Shown here: positions 50,652-61,573 of the stretch, piece by piece | Numbering within the stretch: the first letter of the stretch is position 1 | How the letters are laid out: each line of letters begins with the position of its first letter | Source of the DNA: Casuarius casuarius | Lineage: Eukaryota > Chordata > Aves > Casuariiformes > Casuariidae | DNA length: 64,000 nucleotides | Direction of reading: 5' to 3' | Assembly: GCA_003342895.1 (NCBI GenBank) | Contig: PTFA01000024.1 | Span: 5,764,580-5,828,579 of the forward strand | Program-made: the position numbers and the translations under genes | Notes under the pieces: generated by a model | Told to the model about the DNA's origin: nothing | The model's database searches: none | Seen by the model: the letters and a program-made list of their open reading frames with translations, nothing else

Positions 50652-50795
50652 ATTACTGGGACAAGTGATGCAAGCAAGGAAGTCTGTAGCCTTCTCTTCC
50701 GTACTGCATACAGAATTAACCGCAATGGAGAAAGAAACCAAAGGACTGTGAAGCTGGTGAATGATCTTCTTCAAAAACTAACACTGAAAGTTTAG
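50652..50795 (+). CDS. FANCC: FANCC last coding exon with stop, equivalent to human c.1534-1677
   Basis: A 144-base coding segment, the human length, of 47 codons and a TAG stop at 50793 to 50795. It encodes ITGTSDASKEVCSLLFRTA, YRINRNGERNQRTVK and LVNDLLQKLTLKV. Human ends with LARELLKELRTQV. The leucine at human position 554, whose change to proline abolishes function, aligns with a leucine here (QKL). The acceptor is TTTTCCTTCAG. The conserved stop position shows that the gene end is intact. Confidence 0.96.
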   Translation: MTGTSDASKEVCSLLFRTAYRINRNGERNQRTVKLVNDLLQKLTLKV

Positions 50796-51030
50796 ATTTT
50801 TAGTGTAATGTATTTATCAAGCCAATGAATCAGATCTTTAGCCAGGTGGCAGCCTTTCATGACCAGCTTGCACTGCTAGTTATCAAAGTGTAAAAAAAAA
50901 AAATCTGTATTACTTAAGGATAACCCTTACCTCTGTCTTCTCACGAATATATTTGAAAATACTGCTTTTTTTGGAACTGTTAACCTATTAGAATATAACA
51001 TGAAATATTAAAGACGGTTGAAAACTTTGT
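50796..51030 (+). other. FANCC: FANCC 3' UTR, proximal candidate end
   Basis: Follows the TAG stop. It contains an A12 run near 50892 and ends just after the ATTAAA signal at 51007. The true end may be further downstream, since the human transcript has a longer 3' UTR. Confidence 0.5.
51007..51012 (+). terminator. FANCC: Candidate polyadenylation signal ATTAAA
   Basis: ATTAAA, the commonest variant signal, lies 212 bases after the stop and is followed by GACGGTTGAAAACTTTGTCC, moderately rich in G and T. Canonical AATAAA occurs only further on, at 53990, 54033 and 54862, and could serve a long 3' UTR. Confidence 0.4.
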
Positions 51031-52577
51031 CCTTAACCCCTTTTTTTAGAAGAAAGCTATGTCCTTTGAAGCAGTTTATCACCTTATTGTTTATCTGGTT
51101 GTGGATCAGGGTTTTTTTTCCCAAATTATGTATGGTTTTATTAGCAAATTGCATCAAATTGTTTGGTTGTTAAGTTGTTCCTAAAATGTTTGGTCCATAA
51201 TTTTGCTTTTACGAGACTAACAGTGATCCCAAGTGAGAGGTAATGAGTCATAGTGAATGCACTCCGTGTTCTCAGGAAATCAGCAGTGTTTCCTGCACTC
51301 CTTAATTCTTTCTGAAAATGTTTCCAAAATGAAAATCCTCTCAGATTTGTGAATGGTATTTGCCAGTACTGTGGCTTTCGCAGAGTGCTGTTCTCTGCAA
51401 CATGCTATACCAAACTGTTGATCTGCATTGTCAGATGCTGCAGGCAGAAGTTGGCTCCCAAATAGTCTATCTTCAGTGTGCCCTGGTTGATGCTAGTGTT
51501 TATTCCTTTAAGAAATCTTTTTTCACCTAGACGAAACACAATATAGGCTTAAGGAAAATATCTATTTTGAAGGCCAGACTTTCTGTATGGTTGAAACTCA
51601 TCTCTTCTTGTGTCCAGAGGTAGTTTGCTTGCTTACTCTTTCTTTAGGTTGTCAGATAAGAAAATGATGAACAGGGAGTGATGGCCTGCTGTTGTACCCT
51701 TATGAAACCATTTGTCCCCCAAAGTTTTATGAACCTGTTTCCAGTTTAACTAGAAAAATAAGCATGCCGAATAATAATGTTCTGCTTGGAATGCTACAAA
51801 GATACTACCTGGAATAATATTGTTGCATATAAGATCTGAGGCATGTATCTTAAATTAACACAGCTTTGTGAGTGTAGCATTTGTTTTTGAGCAGGAGAAA
51901 AGAAAAATAATGTATCCCTTGGCTGTAAGAAGTGGAAGGATATTTTCTGGAATGCTGTTGAGTAATTTCTTACAGTTTTGTTCCTGGTGAGTCATATCAG
52001 ACCAAAATACAGAAGTTACATGTCCTCTCAGTCAGTTTATTAATATGCTTGTAATATTTGCTTCCAAACATATGAAGAAACAGTAAGTATTTAATATATG
52101 TTTGTGAAGAAAGTTGTCTGTCTTTTTGGATCAAAAATATTTCTGAAGGAAAAATCAAAGAGAGATTTGTTGCAGCTTTTCATTTGTTGGTAGCCACACA
52201 TATGTACAAAAGCAAAGTCAAGCAATCTGGTTTTCCATTCCCTAAATATACTTGAAAGGCATGGTTTTTAAACCAAAAAGTTGCTTTGTTTTCCAAAAAC
52301 TCTAAGGCGTTTGTTCAGAGGGAACAAATGTGTCGAGTGCTGTCCCCAGGATGACAAATAATCTAAAACTTTGTCTTCAGCAGAAGAATGACATTCTTTG
52401 GTTTACTTCTTTTCTAATCCAGTTAGATGTGAGATTCAGTGGCCTTTCTTAAATTCTCTCCATATTAAAACTATATAATTTTAACTACAAAAAAAAAAAG
52501 AAGCAAAAGATTGGCAAAGAGGTGCAATATAAGATTCCTGCAGATGTGTTTGGTCAATCCTATAGATACCATGCTAT

Positions 52578-52614
52578 TGGTATCTGTAGTTATCCGTAGC
52601 TGGTATCTGTAGTT
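52578..52614. repeat. Short tandem repeat, 23-base period
   Basis: TGGTATCTGTAGTT occurs at 52578 and again at 52601, separated by ATCCGTAGC. AGATACC at 52564 can also pair with GGTATCT at 52579 to make a 7-base hairpin. Confidence 0.85.
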
Positions 52615-53141
52615 GTCAGTTGCTGGAGGCGAGTTCGTAACCATCCTTTTGCAGTGCTGTCATTTTTCTACCATTAACAAAGTGTACGAAAATGCCTCTA
52701 ACTTTCTGAAACAGAATCAATATCCTGTTAAATAATGAGAAGTCATTTCAAGTAGGTAGGAAATACGCAGTGAAGGCGGAAAGAACAAAATGAGCAGTGA
52801 ATAGCTACATTCTTGTTTTCCTGTGTTTGGCTTCTCGAGAGGTAGTGCGTGACTTAAACATTACAAGAAGGGTTTGCTGGTTTCAGGATGCTTTAAAGAA
52901 AAAAATCTGATTAATGCTATCAATAACTTTAAAAAGAGACATCTGCACTGGCATTCTTTTTGCTGTATTTAGCATGGTTATTATATATCTTTGGTATTTC
53001 TTTTTCCTTGCTCTTTGACAGTGCTTGAATTATGATCTATCATTGATATAAACTGTGGTTTTGCGGCGTGTTGAAGCTACTTTTGTTAGTTTGCCAGTGG
53101 AAGGCAATAGCGTGTATTTGGTAGATCTGAGTAATGGAAGA

Positions 53142-53154
53142 TTTTTTTTTTTTT
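53142..53154. repeat. Poly(T) run of 13
   Basis: Thirteen T followed by AGTTTAATAGTTTAATATGG, which itself contains a 10-base direct repeat. Confidence 0.9.
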
Positions 53155-55776
53155 AGTTTAATAGTTTAATATGGTGGCCCTGCATCATCCATCTAATGTG
53201 CATCTTCTCCTCTGTAATCCCCGCTTTCTGGAAGGGCTCTTTGGAGCCTGCAGGGCTGTGCTTTTATGCAGAATCAGCCAGCGAGCCCTGAAATCGGCGC
53301 TTCAAGCAGCTTGTTCCCTTCCCTCCAGTCTCCACGTTCCTCTAAACCCTAATCCTGGATTTTATACTGAATAGGGAGCTTTTCAGAATCTGTATTTCTA
53401 CTTCAGGGAATTGTTTTAAACAAGAATACAAACAGTGTCTTTGGCTGCTCTGCTGATGATGCTTCTTTCCAGCCTAAGGCTCTCTTAAGGCAGATCCTTC
53501 CGAGTGCTGCGAGCTTCCCGCCCCGCGCCTTCCCCTTGGGGCGCTTTTGTCAGCCAGGGCCTTGGCCCGCTGCGGGTACGGAGCAGAATGCGTTGCATGT
53601 TGAGAGGTGTGCTAGGAACAGCTCTGCACTCAGTTACTGGGATTTAGCTGGCTGGCAGTAAGATGTTAATCTGCTGTTGCTGGGATTTGCAATCAGTTTC
53701 CCCTACCCGTGGCACTGTAAATGCGGAGAGGTGTTAACAGAAATTCAGGCTGGAGGTACAAGTGAGTGAATATTAGTTTAGGTAATTTAGATTTCATGCC
53801 ATGGTGTTGTATGTTTTGGCTTGGATTTGTTTTTGAGGTGGGGGTGGGGGGGAGTGCACAATCCAAAAAAATCCAGAAGCATTATACAAGTTTAGGATGA
53901 AATGGCTAGCAGAAATAGCTAGCAAATATCAATCAAAACACTAGAAGAACAGATTTAATCCATTTCTTCACTGTATTGTCAAATGACAGAATAAAATGCT
54001 GATACTGTGTGTGAGTGAATAATGCTGTGCTAAATAAAATGTGATTTTTCTTGTAAGGATATAGGAAGGTGAGAAGTTCTGACATTGAACTCCAGCTTTC
54101 TGCTAGGCCCCTTCTTTGAAAAGCTGGAATGTTTTATGGGGAGTCTCGCACCACAGCACTGAGCATGCTTTTGAATCCGTGTTTTTATGCTTCCCATGCA
54201 GTCTGCAATGGGAGTGTTATGCAGCCAGCTTGTTTTGCTGGGCAGCACGAGGAATGACGCCGCTGCAGCTCCGTTAGCCGGTGCCGCAGGCCCCCCTCTA
54301 GCACTTAATTCACAGCAGTACTCACATGTGGGCCTGCTTAAGTTCACCTACCTCTCTGGCAAGTTCTTCATACTCGTGATAGATGTTTTCCTTTGAATGT
54401 TTGTCTGGACTTTTAAAGGATATGTTCATGGTAGCCATTTCAGTTGCTGCCTTAGCAAGGAGTAGCTTATTCTGGGAATTTGCTGTTAGGTGGTCTGTTC
54501 ACTAGTGAATGCCAAAAAGGAGTTTCCCCTGCTTGCGTTGGCCATCTTCCTTTAACCATCTGTCTGGCTATAGGAAAGGAATAAACCTCATGAGCCCCTT
54601 CTGAAGGCTTAAGTGTACTCATAGTGACTGAGTCCTTTTAATGGCCAAGGTTCAAGAGCCAGCTAGGGATAGGCACTGGGTTGCCATCGGCCCCTGGAAC
54701 AAAAATTTGAAATGTCAGCTGGCTGTAGCTGATTCGTAGCAATACGATTTGTAGGTACAGATTGTGCCTTAGTTTGTATTTTGTATTCTTGCATGTGTGG
54801 GGAGGGGGAGAGAGAAAAGGAAGAAAGAATAACCCAGAGCATGTCGAAACTCAGTTGCAGAAATAAAGCTGTGGGTTTTGTTTCTAATCAATTTGCTTGT
54901 AGTACTGATATGACTAGGAAATAACAATTCCTTATAAGACGGTTAACTTGAGCGTCAACAAATAGCAGGAAAAATCCAACAATATTACGTCTTTAATAGC
55001 TCTGTACATATATTGACTGTCTTACCCATCTCTTAACAAATGTTGCTACTTTAAAAGCATGCTTCACAACTCTTCTGTCTGGGATGGACTCATTTTATAA
55101 AAACCCAGTCCCTCACAAACAATAATTCTCTTTTATATTACTTCAAATAAAAATATCTGTTGGGCCCATCAGCTGTCTTGCAGCTGCATATTTCCATCCT
55201 GAAATGAAAACAATTTTCCATGTTCCTGACCATAATGAACCCTCTACTTAGTTATTCTTCCACTTTCTGAATCACACTGTCCTCGAGATTTCCCATGCGC
55301 ACCTGCCAAATCAGTCTGAAACGATGGCTTATTCACTCCTCACTGTTTTGACTTTATTTCTTAGTTTCCAGGTTTGAGCCTTCCAAAGCAGGTTTCATGC
55401 AAATGTCATTTGCATGCTACCGCTAAGAGGTCTCTTGATATTTCACGAATGACAAAGCAGCTTCTCCTTGTTTTGACTACTGATGCTGCAGCTTCTGATT
55501 TGTATAAACTGTCTAAAGGTCTGACTTCAGTTCTTTATTCCCAACTAGCTTGTAATGGTATCTGAAGATACGAATTTCCCATCTGTGTTATCATTCCCAG
55601 TAGAGACTACTAGTAAGTGTTTAAGCATTCGTAATCTCATTATTGTGCACCACTTCCATATCAGCTTGAAATGTCTGCAGATAGAGCGAGAAAAGCCAGT
55701 ATCTAATTCCACTGGAGAAAGAGGCCTTGAAATTTCCTACAGAATTATTTCTTAAGATGGAAATTAGTGATACCTC

Positions 55777-55800
55777 TGTGTGTGTGTGTGTGTGTGTGTG
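55777..55800. repeat. (TG)12 microsatellite
   Basis: Twelve uninterrupted TG units, likely to vary in length between individuals. Confidence 0.95.
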
Positions 55801-58800
55801 AACTCAGGCATTAACTGTGAGTTTCTACTAGGCCACTAGATTCTACAGGATCATTGTCATCTTTTCTGGAGACGCAACAAAAATATAAATGTTGTTTTTA
55901 GAGGCCACTAACTTCTTCTCGAACTTTCCTTTTTTGGGGTTTACTTCTCTCCTAAAAGACGAAAGATATCAGTGCTAGTCAATACATAGCATAATTTTAA
56001 GGACAGGACAAATAGCTCTGGCTGCTTGCTCTGGCCTGCTTCGCCCAGCCCAGGGAACCGTCCTGAGCAAATGCCAAGCTCAAACCTTGTGACTGAGCTG
56101 TAACATCTCTTTTGGAAAGGTATTTCTACTGGGACTTAAAGGTTTCAGATGATGGCAGATTCAGCACTTTGCAGGTAATTATTCTGTATTTGTCTTAAGA
56201 GTTGATTATTTTTCATAACAACTTCATGATCTTGGTTTCTTTTCAATAGCTTTGTTTCCACTTGCTATATTGGCAAAGAGAGCTCTCGGACAATTAATTT
56301 TGGGGCAGAAACATTGCCTTTTCTTTCTCTTCCCTCTCCTCTTTTTCTGCCCAGTGTCTAACACCAATGTAGGCAAGATCCATGACAAAGGTTTCTAGGT
56401 CAAAGCAACTCAGCCAACCAAAGTGACTGGTTTGTTGCTTGGCTGAGTTAGGTAAGAGCAGAAGTCACCCAGCGTAGTTGTCAGAGACGGAGAAGGTGCC
56501 TGTCTTAGCCCCTGTATGTCCCTACATGTGTAATGCTGGCTCTGCTCCCAGGCACTACCCTAGTACAAATCTTAATATGCTAATTATTGTTAATTCACAC
56601 CCATAAAGTTAGTTTCACAGTCAATTGATTTTTAGGTAAGATTTACTTTGTCACCTGGGAGAGGCTGCTGCTGTTCTGATTTGTTCTGCCTTTCCAGCAG
56701 CTGAGCTAGAGACAGGATTTCCTGTTACCTCTTCTCAGTGGATGGGCAGGTTTTGCAAGCAGTAGATCCAGTCACTTTATATATAGTGATATATTTTTAA
56801 GACTGAATACCACAAAGTTATGCAATCATCATAGAATAAAACTGAAGGTCTTACATTTATAAAATTCATCTGAACTGAAAATCTGGCCTTTTTATTGAGA
56901 TCCTTCACATACATACTTCTCTCTCACCAAGATCCTACCATATAGCAGTCTCTAAATCAGCTCTTCCCTGGCACAATTTCTTCAGACTTGGTAAACTCAA
57001 TTGTAATAGAATTATTTTAGATTTATGATATTGTCAGAAGACAACAGTTTGGTGTTATATCCGTGCAGTCTTCTCTGTTTCAAAAATCAGTCATTCAAAA
57101 GCCCAGTAGTCAAAAACCTATTCCAGTGTGGCAACCCATATATATTTACAGAAAAGGTGAAAAGAACTGTTATGGGAGATCATGTTGTAGAGTCTCCTTC
57201 ATCACCTTCCTGTCAGTTCAATTTCGTTTCGTGACCCTTAAGGACAATTCAGCTCTGATGTTTCGGAAGTTCTCCAAGTAGGTGCCTCCTTCCTGACTTC
57301 CCTGGGAGCAGTGCCTCCTTACCACCTCTGAGACGTGTCAGAAGCCCATCCCTTTTGCTCTTTTTCTGGTACTAACTGTGTTTCCAGGAAGAGAGAGTAA
57401 TTTCTGCTTGGTGTTCTTACCTGTTAGAAAACTGTGGTTGTGACATTGTATACTTTTGATGCTAAAATGTAAATTATACTGCTAAAAATACATGAACTTT
57501 TAGCACTGACCTGTGCTGTTTGGTGTAAAGCAATTGCTTTTCTCAGCATCACATTCATCCCACAGCTGATACGGGCATTACTTGATATTGGTAAGAGGGA
57601 ATCAACTAGTTTAACAGACTCTGGTCTTGCCATTTTCCTGGCACAACTGCTTCGTACTTCCCACTCCCTCCTCCCATCTCCCAAGTGGGAGAAACCCTTG
57701 CCTTCCTGTGATTTGGCTGAGGAAAGGAGAGGTGAGTGCTAAGAAGCAGAGGTGGTGTGCACAGAAGCCATAAAAGGACAATAGAGGACTTGCTCGTTTT
57801 TGCTCTTGCATAAAATAGACAACCTGGCGAGTGATTGTTCGTCTGACTCCCCATCTATGTAAAAAAGGTGAGCATTTAAGTGATGTGGTTGCATTTTTTT
57901 GTATACAAGGAGTTGGGGGCAAATGCTTCCTTTTAGTGCTAAAATTGGCTGCTGCTTCTTGTAGTCGGAGGACCGGGAGGTGATGATGAGTTTAGGGCAC
58001 GACAGGCAGTTTCAGTGCAAGTGGTGGCAATGACAAAATCGTATATAAACCACAGTACTGCAGAGGTGGATTACTGAGGTGAGCAATGGGNGATGAAGGG
58101 GTCATGTGAAAGGCGTGAGTGAGGAAGGTGGAGAGTTGTGTTTTACACCAAGGAACAAGAAAGGGAGTAGTACCTTTCAGACATAAAATTGAATAAATTG
58201 GAATTGAATTTTAATTGGTCGTGCTTGGTAGGGAAATGGGGTGAGTATTAGGATCACCAAGAGATGCAGAAAAGAGTGACGTGGCTGCTAAACATGCTGT
58301 GGTTTTTAGCTTTGTTACGTGTTTGCGAGAGTTTACTGTAAGGGGGTACTGTCATAGAGCAGGTCACTGTTACTACTAAATATAAAAATGACTGAAGAAC
58401 AAGTTAGAGGATATTGGGATATAACAATGTGAGGTAATGTAAAAAAATAAACAGGCACCTTTTTTCTATGTAGCAGATGACCACTGTCCTTTCGGGACTG
58501 AAGATGAAGTGAAATACCTTATGGTGCCAAATACTGGCCTCTCAAACTTGCCTGTTTAGATCTAGCAACAAGAGTCAAGGTGTCTGGAGAAGAGGCCGGC
58601 AGCAAAGCAGACACCAAAGGCTCCTGAATAAAATGTCCTCGAATGAGTTTAGCAGGGAGCCTCAGCGCTGAAACACCGCTCTCGGCAAGCCCAGAGAAAA
58701 AGCTGGGCAGTGGGAAGAGAAACAGGCATTTTTTTGAGAGAACTGAAGTGGGCTGAAGGAATGGAAGGTTACCAAGACGTCCGGCTGCTGTGCAGTGATG

Positions 58801-58896
58801 TGTGAGGGGACAGAAGAGCCGTCACCTCTAGCAAGGAAGCAGTAAGCAAAAATAATTTTTGTATAATAGTAGTGTGGATGTTACTTCTGTTGGAAG

Positions 58897-58936
58897 TAGC
58901 TATTAAGAAATATTTTCTGGTAGCTATTAAGAAATA
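58897..58936. repeat. Direct repeat, 24-base period
   Basis: TAGCTATTAAGAAATA occurs twice, at 58897 and 58921, with TTTTCTGG between the copies. Confidence 0.9.
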
Positions 58937-59415
58937 GGATGCAGGCCCTTAATTTTGTGCAGAAGATGTGCAGTCAGGTTTAGAGTAAATTTTGGATAAA
59001 TGCAGTTCACCTCCCATCTACTGTGAAAGTATCTCAATTTCCTTACGCATTGGCATATTTCATTGGCACAAAAGGTCATCCTTTCAGCAAGGTAACTTTT
59101 TTCTTTTTTTAATAATACTTCCAATATATTGTGTATACCACTGTAGCGTGTACAGGTGCTTCAGTATTTATAGGGGCTTAAAGTGAATATACTTATGGTG
59201 AAAGTCTATGTGATTTAATCTTCTTTTTTTGGTATCCTCCTTATCTTTTCTTGTAATTAATTGTTTTTTGGACTACAATTCTGGGCCTCTAAGTGCGGGG
59301 CCAAGAGAAAATATGCTCTTATGTGTCTGTAAAAAGTTTCCCCTGTTATTGGGCGTATCAGACCTGATTCATAGATGCCAGAAACTGTAGCACAAAGGTA
59401 GATAATTTTATAATT

Positions 59416-59431
59416 AAAAAAAAAAAAAAAA
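59416..59431. repeat. Poly(A) run of 16
   Basis: Sixteen A after TTTATAATT. No retroposed body was recognised. Confidence 0.9.
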
Positions 59432-60162
59432 CCCAAACTTCGGCTTTTAGATATTGAGAACCACTTTCCTGGAATAAGGCATGCAGTGAATTAGACAGTA
59501 AGCGTTTGTGTTCTGTGTGTGGGTTTGTGTCAAATGGTAGTCTTGCTGTAGAAGCATGTTTCGTATCGAGAGAGCGCTTTGCTCGGAGGAAAAATGCCAT
59601 TAAGTTACAGACATTGTAAAACTTGAACGTTCTTGGATAATTTGTATACATCTATTCCTGACTTTTAAATCATACATACGGAAAGAGACCTGTGAAAGCA
59701 TGGAAATTCCTCCCTCTTTTGGCACAGCAGCTTTGACAGCGGTGCTACGCAGGAGGAAAATCCATCTCTCCGCACAATGGCTTACTGTGCCGCACATGAA
59801 CGTTGCAGCACATGTGGTACCTGCTGCCGCTCACGACGGGTGTTCTCTGCCACTTGCCAGTACAGCGTGACGGCTCAGCGATGACGTTTCAGCCTGTCCG
59901 GCAGGGCGCGGTTTTTCCAGTGTTCCTTAAAGCTTCTGTCAAGTTTCAGCATGGAAGAAATCAACATGAAACTATGTGAAGCCTTTGGCTCATAGTGACA
60001 GAAAAACGCAATGGCTTGGCAGGTTTGAAAGGACTCTAATGCTGTTGGGATAGGGAAAGAGAAATGTGGTTTGCTTAGATGGGGAGAAAAAAGCAGGGAA
60101 AGCTGAATAAAACTCAAGAATGGCTGCCTTTAAAGTGGAGCACAACATGCAAATGGGGAGAA

Positions 60163-60202
60163 TATCACTTCTATGTGATATCACTTCTACGTGATCACTT
60201 CT
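60163..60202. repeat. Tandem repeat, 16-base period, 2.5 copies
   Basis: TATCACTTCTATGTGA is followed directly by TATCACTTCTACGTGA and a partial TCACTTCT. The two full copies differ by one base, so the duplication is probably recent. Confidence 0.9.
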
Positions 60203-61550
60203 CCCTTTCAGGATCTCGGTTGCTGGTTCATTCTTATGAAGATGGCACAGTTCTGTTTCCTCCTACGTGCTTATGAGCGCAGAGGAGTCTACACCCTGAA
60301 ATTTAGCAAAACAAGTAAAATTTTCCATAATACCGCTTAGTTTAATAGTAATTCTCAAGGCCTTCATCAGCTGTGGAGATAAATTGTGTGGCTGCAATAC
60401 TCTGGATTAAGTTTTACCATGGTCTAACTCTATGGGACTCTTTTTTTGTAGTATTTTTCACAGTGCTCAGGAACCCCTAATTTGTCTTTGCTCTAACTGA
60501 ACGGGGGGGGGTTCCATCCTCCTAAGGCCTTTCGCCTTGCTGTGTAGCAAAATACAATTCATTGCATGTTCATGAAGCAGGCTTTGTTTTCAGTTGTGCA
60601 AGAATATGTGTGGACAGCACAACTGTGGTTTAAAATAGATCTTAATGATAGTGACTTATATAGAGCTGAGCCATCTAACTTACTTCCACTATAGATTTCT
60701 TTTAGGTGTAATATCATCTGTGCTGTCCTGTTCACCGTAACGCGCTCTGTTGTATAGTACAGGTATTGTCAGAAATATATACTGGCTCCTTCAGCCTTAA
60801 GCGCCGGAGCTCATTTTCCCAGGCCGCCTACTTGATAAGGCTGCATTTCTGGCTAGACCTGTTTCCAGGCTGCAAAGCTGTTCCTAGCTTGCTTGCCTAT
60901 AATAGTGAGAGGAACATGCAATATTGTACAGTTAATGCTCCCTAAAAGGAGAAAGGGCAGAGGTTGCGGCAGCTGCAAACAGCCTGGCAAAGATAAAGAG
61001 AGCAAATGAAGTCGAGAAACTGGTGTCAGCAAATGCATCTCATCTGAGGAGCAAGAGTTATCGCGTCAACTGGCCCATGATAGTCTGGCTTTACTCTAAA
61101 GAGGTGACCCTGTAATATTCACAGGAAAATGGGTGTTGATCCTTGCATAACTATATTGATTAGTTGACTATTATTAGTCACTTATCAGCTTAATTTGAGA
61201 CTCTTTTTTTTATAGTTAAAAGCTATGTCCAGAAATGAATCAGAGCCTAACCATCTGCTGCGCCTTCTTGAATAAGACACTGGCTTAATGAAATCGATGG
61301 GAGCTATTCCAGCGTTCTGCACAGGGGCTTTTAATGCTATCCAAAGTAAAATTATCTGTATGCTTAGAAAGGACTGAATTAGGAGAAAAAGAACAAAATG
61401 CTTTATTTTATTGAGGGGCTGAGTATAATAGAAGTAGGACAAGGACACGCCTACAGGAATGGCTGTGCTTGTCATAGCTACATATATTGAAACTACGTTA
61501 GCCTCAGAGACTTGCTTTTCACCTCTAAAAGAGAGCATTAATGTTGTAAC

Positions 61551-61573
61551 TTTTTTTTTTTTTTTTTTTTTTT
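61551..61573. repeat. Poly(T) run of 23
   Basis: The longest homopolymer in the window. On the minus strand it is a poly(A) upstream of a meaningless open frame (61185 to 61586). No transposon family was recognised next to it. Confidence 0.95.

Noticed and set aside
54030..54396. Opposed open frames around a CpG-richer patch
   Set aside because: Alanine-rich readings reflect GC content; there is no domain or splice support.
55374..55755. Two consecutive + strand open frames downstream of FANCC
   Set aside because: No recognised domain, and no splice link to FANCC, which already has its stop at 50795.
57424..57922. Three overlapping minus-strand open frames considered as AOPEP 3' exons
   Set aside because: None carries the residues I expect of the AOPEP C-terminal helical domain, and no consistent splice pairs were found.
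58927..59186. Overlapping open frames on both strands near the 24-base direct repeat
   Set aside because: No domain, and no splice or start context.
59875..60184. Overlapping minus-strand open frames
   Set aside because: Two frames overlap with no homology; low-complexity serine and phenylalanine content is typical of non-coding T- and C-rich DNA.
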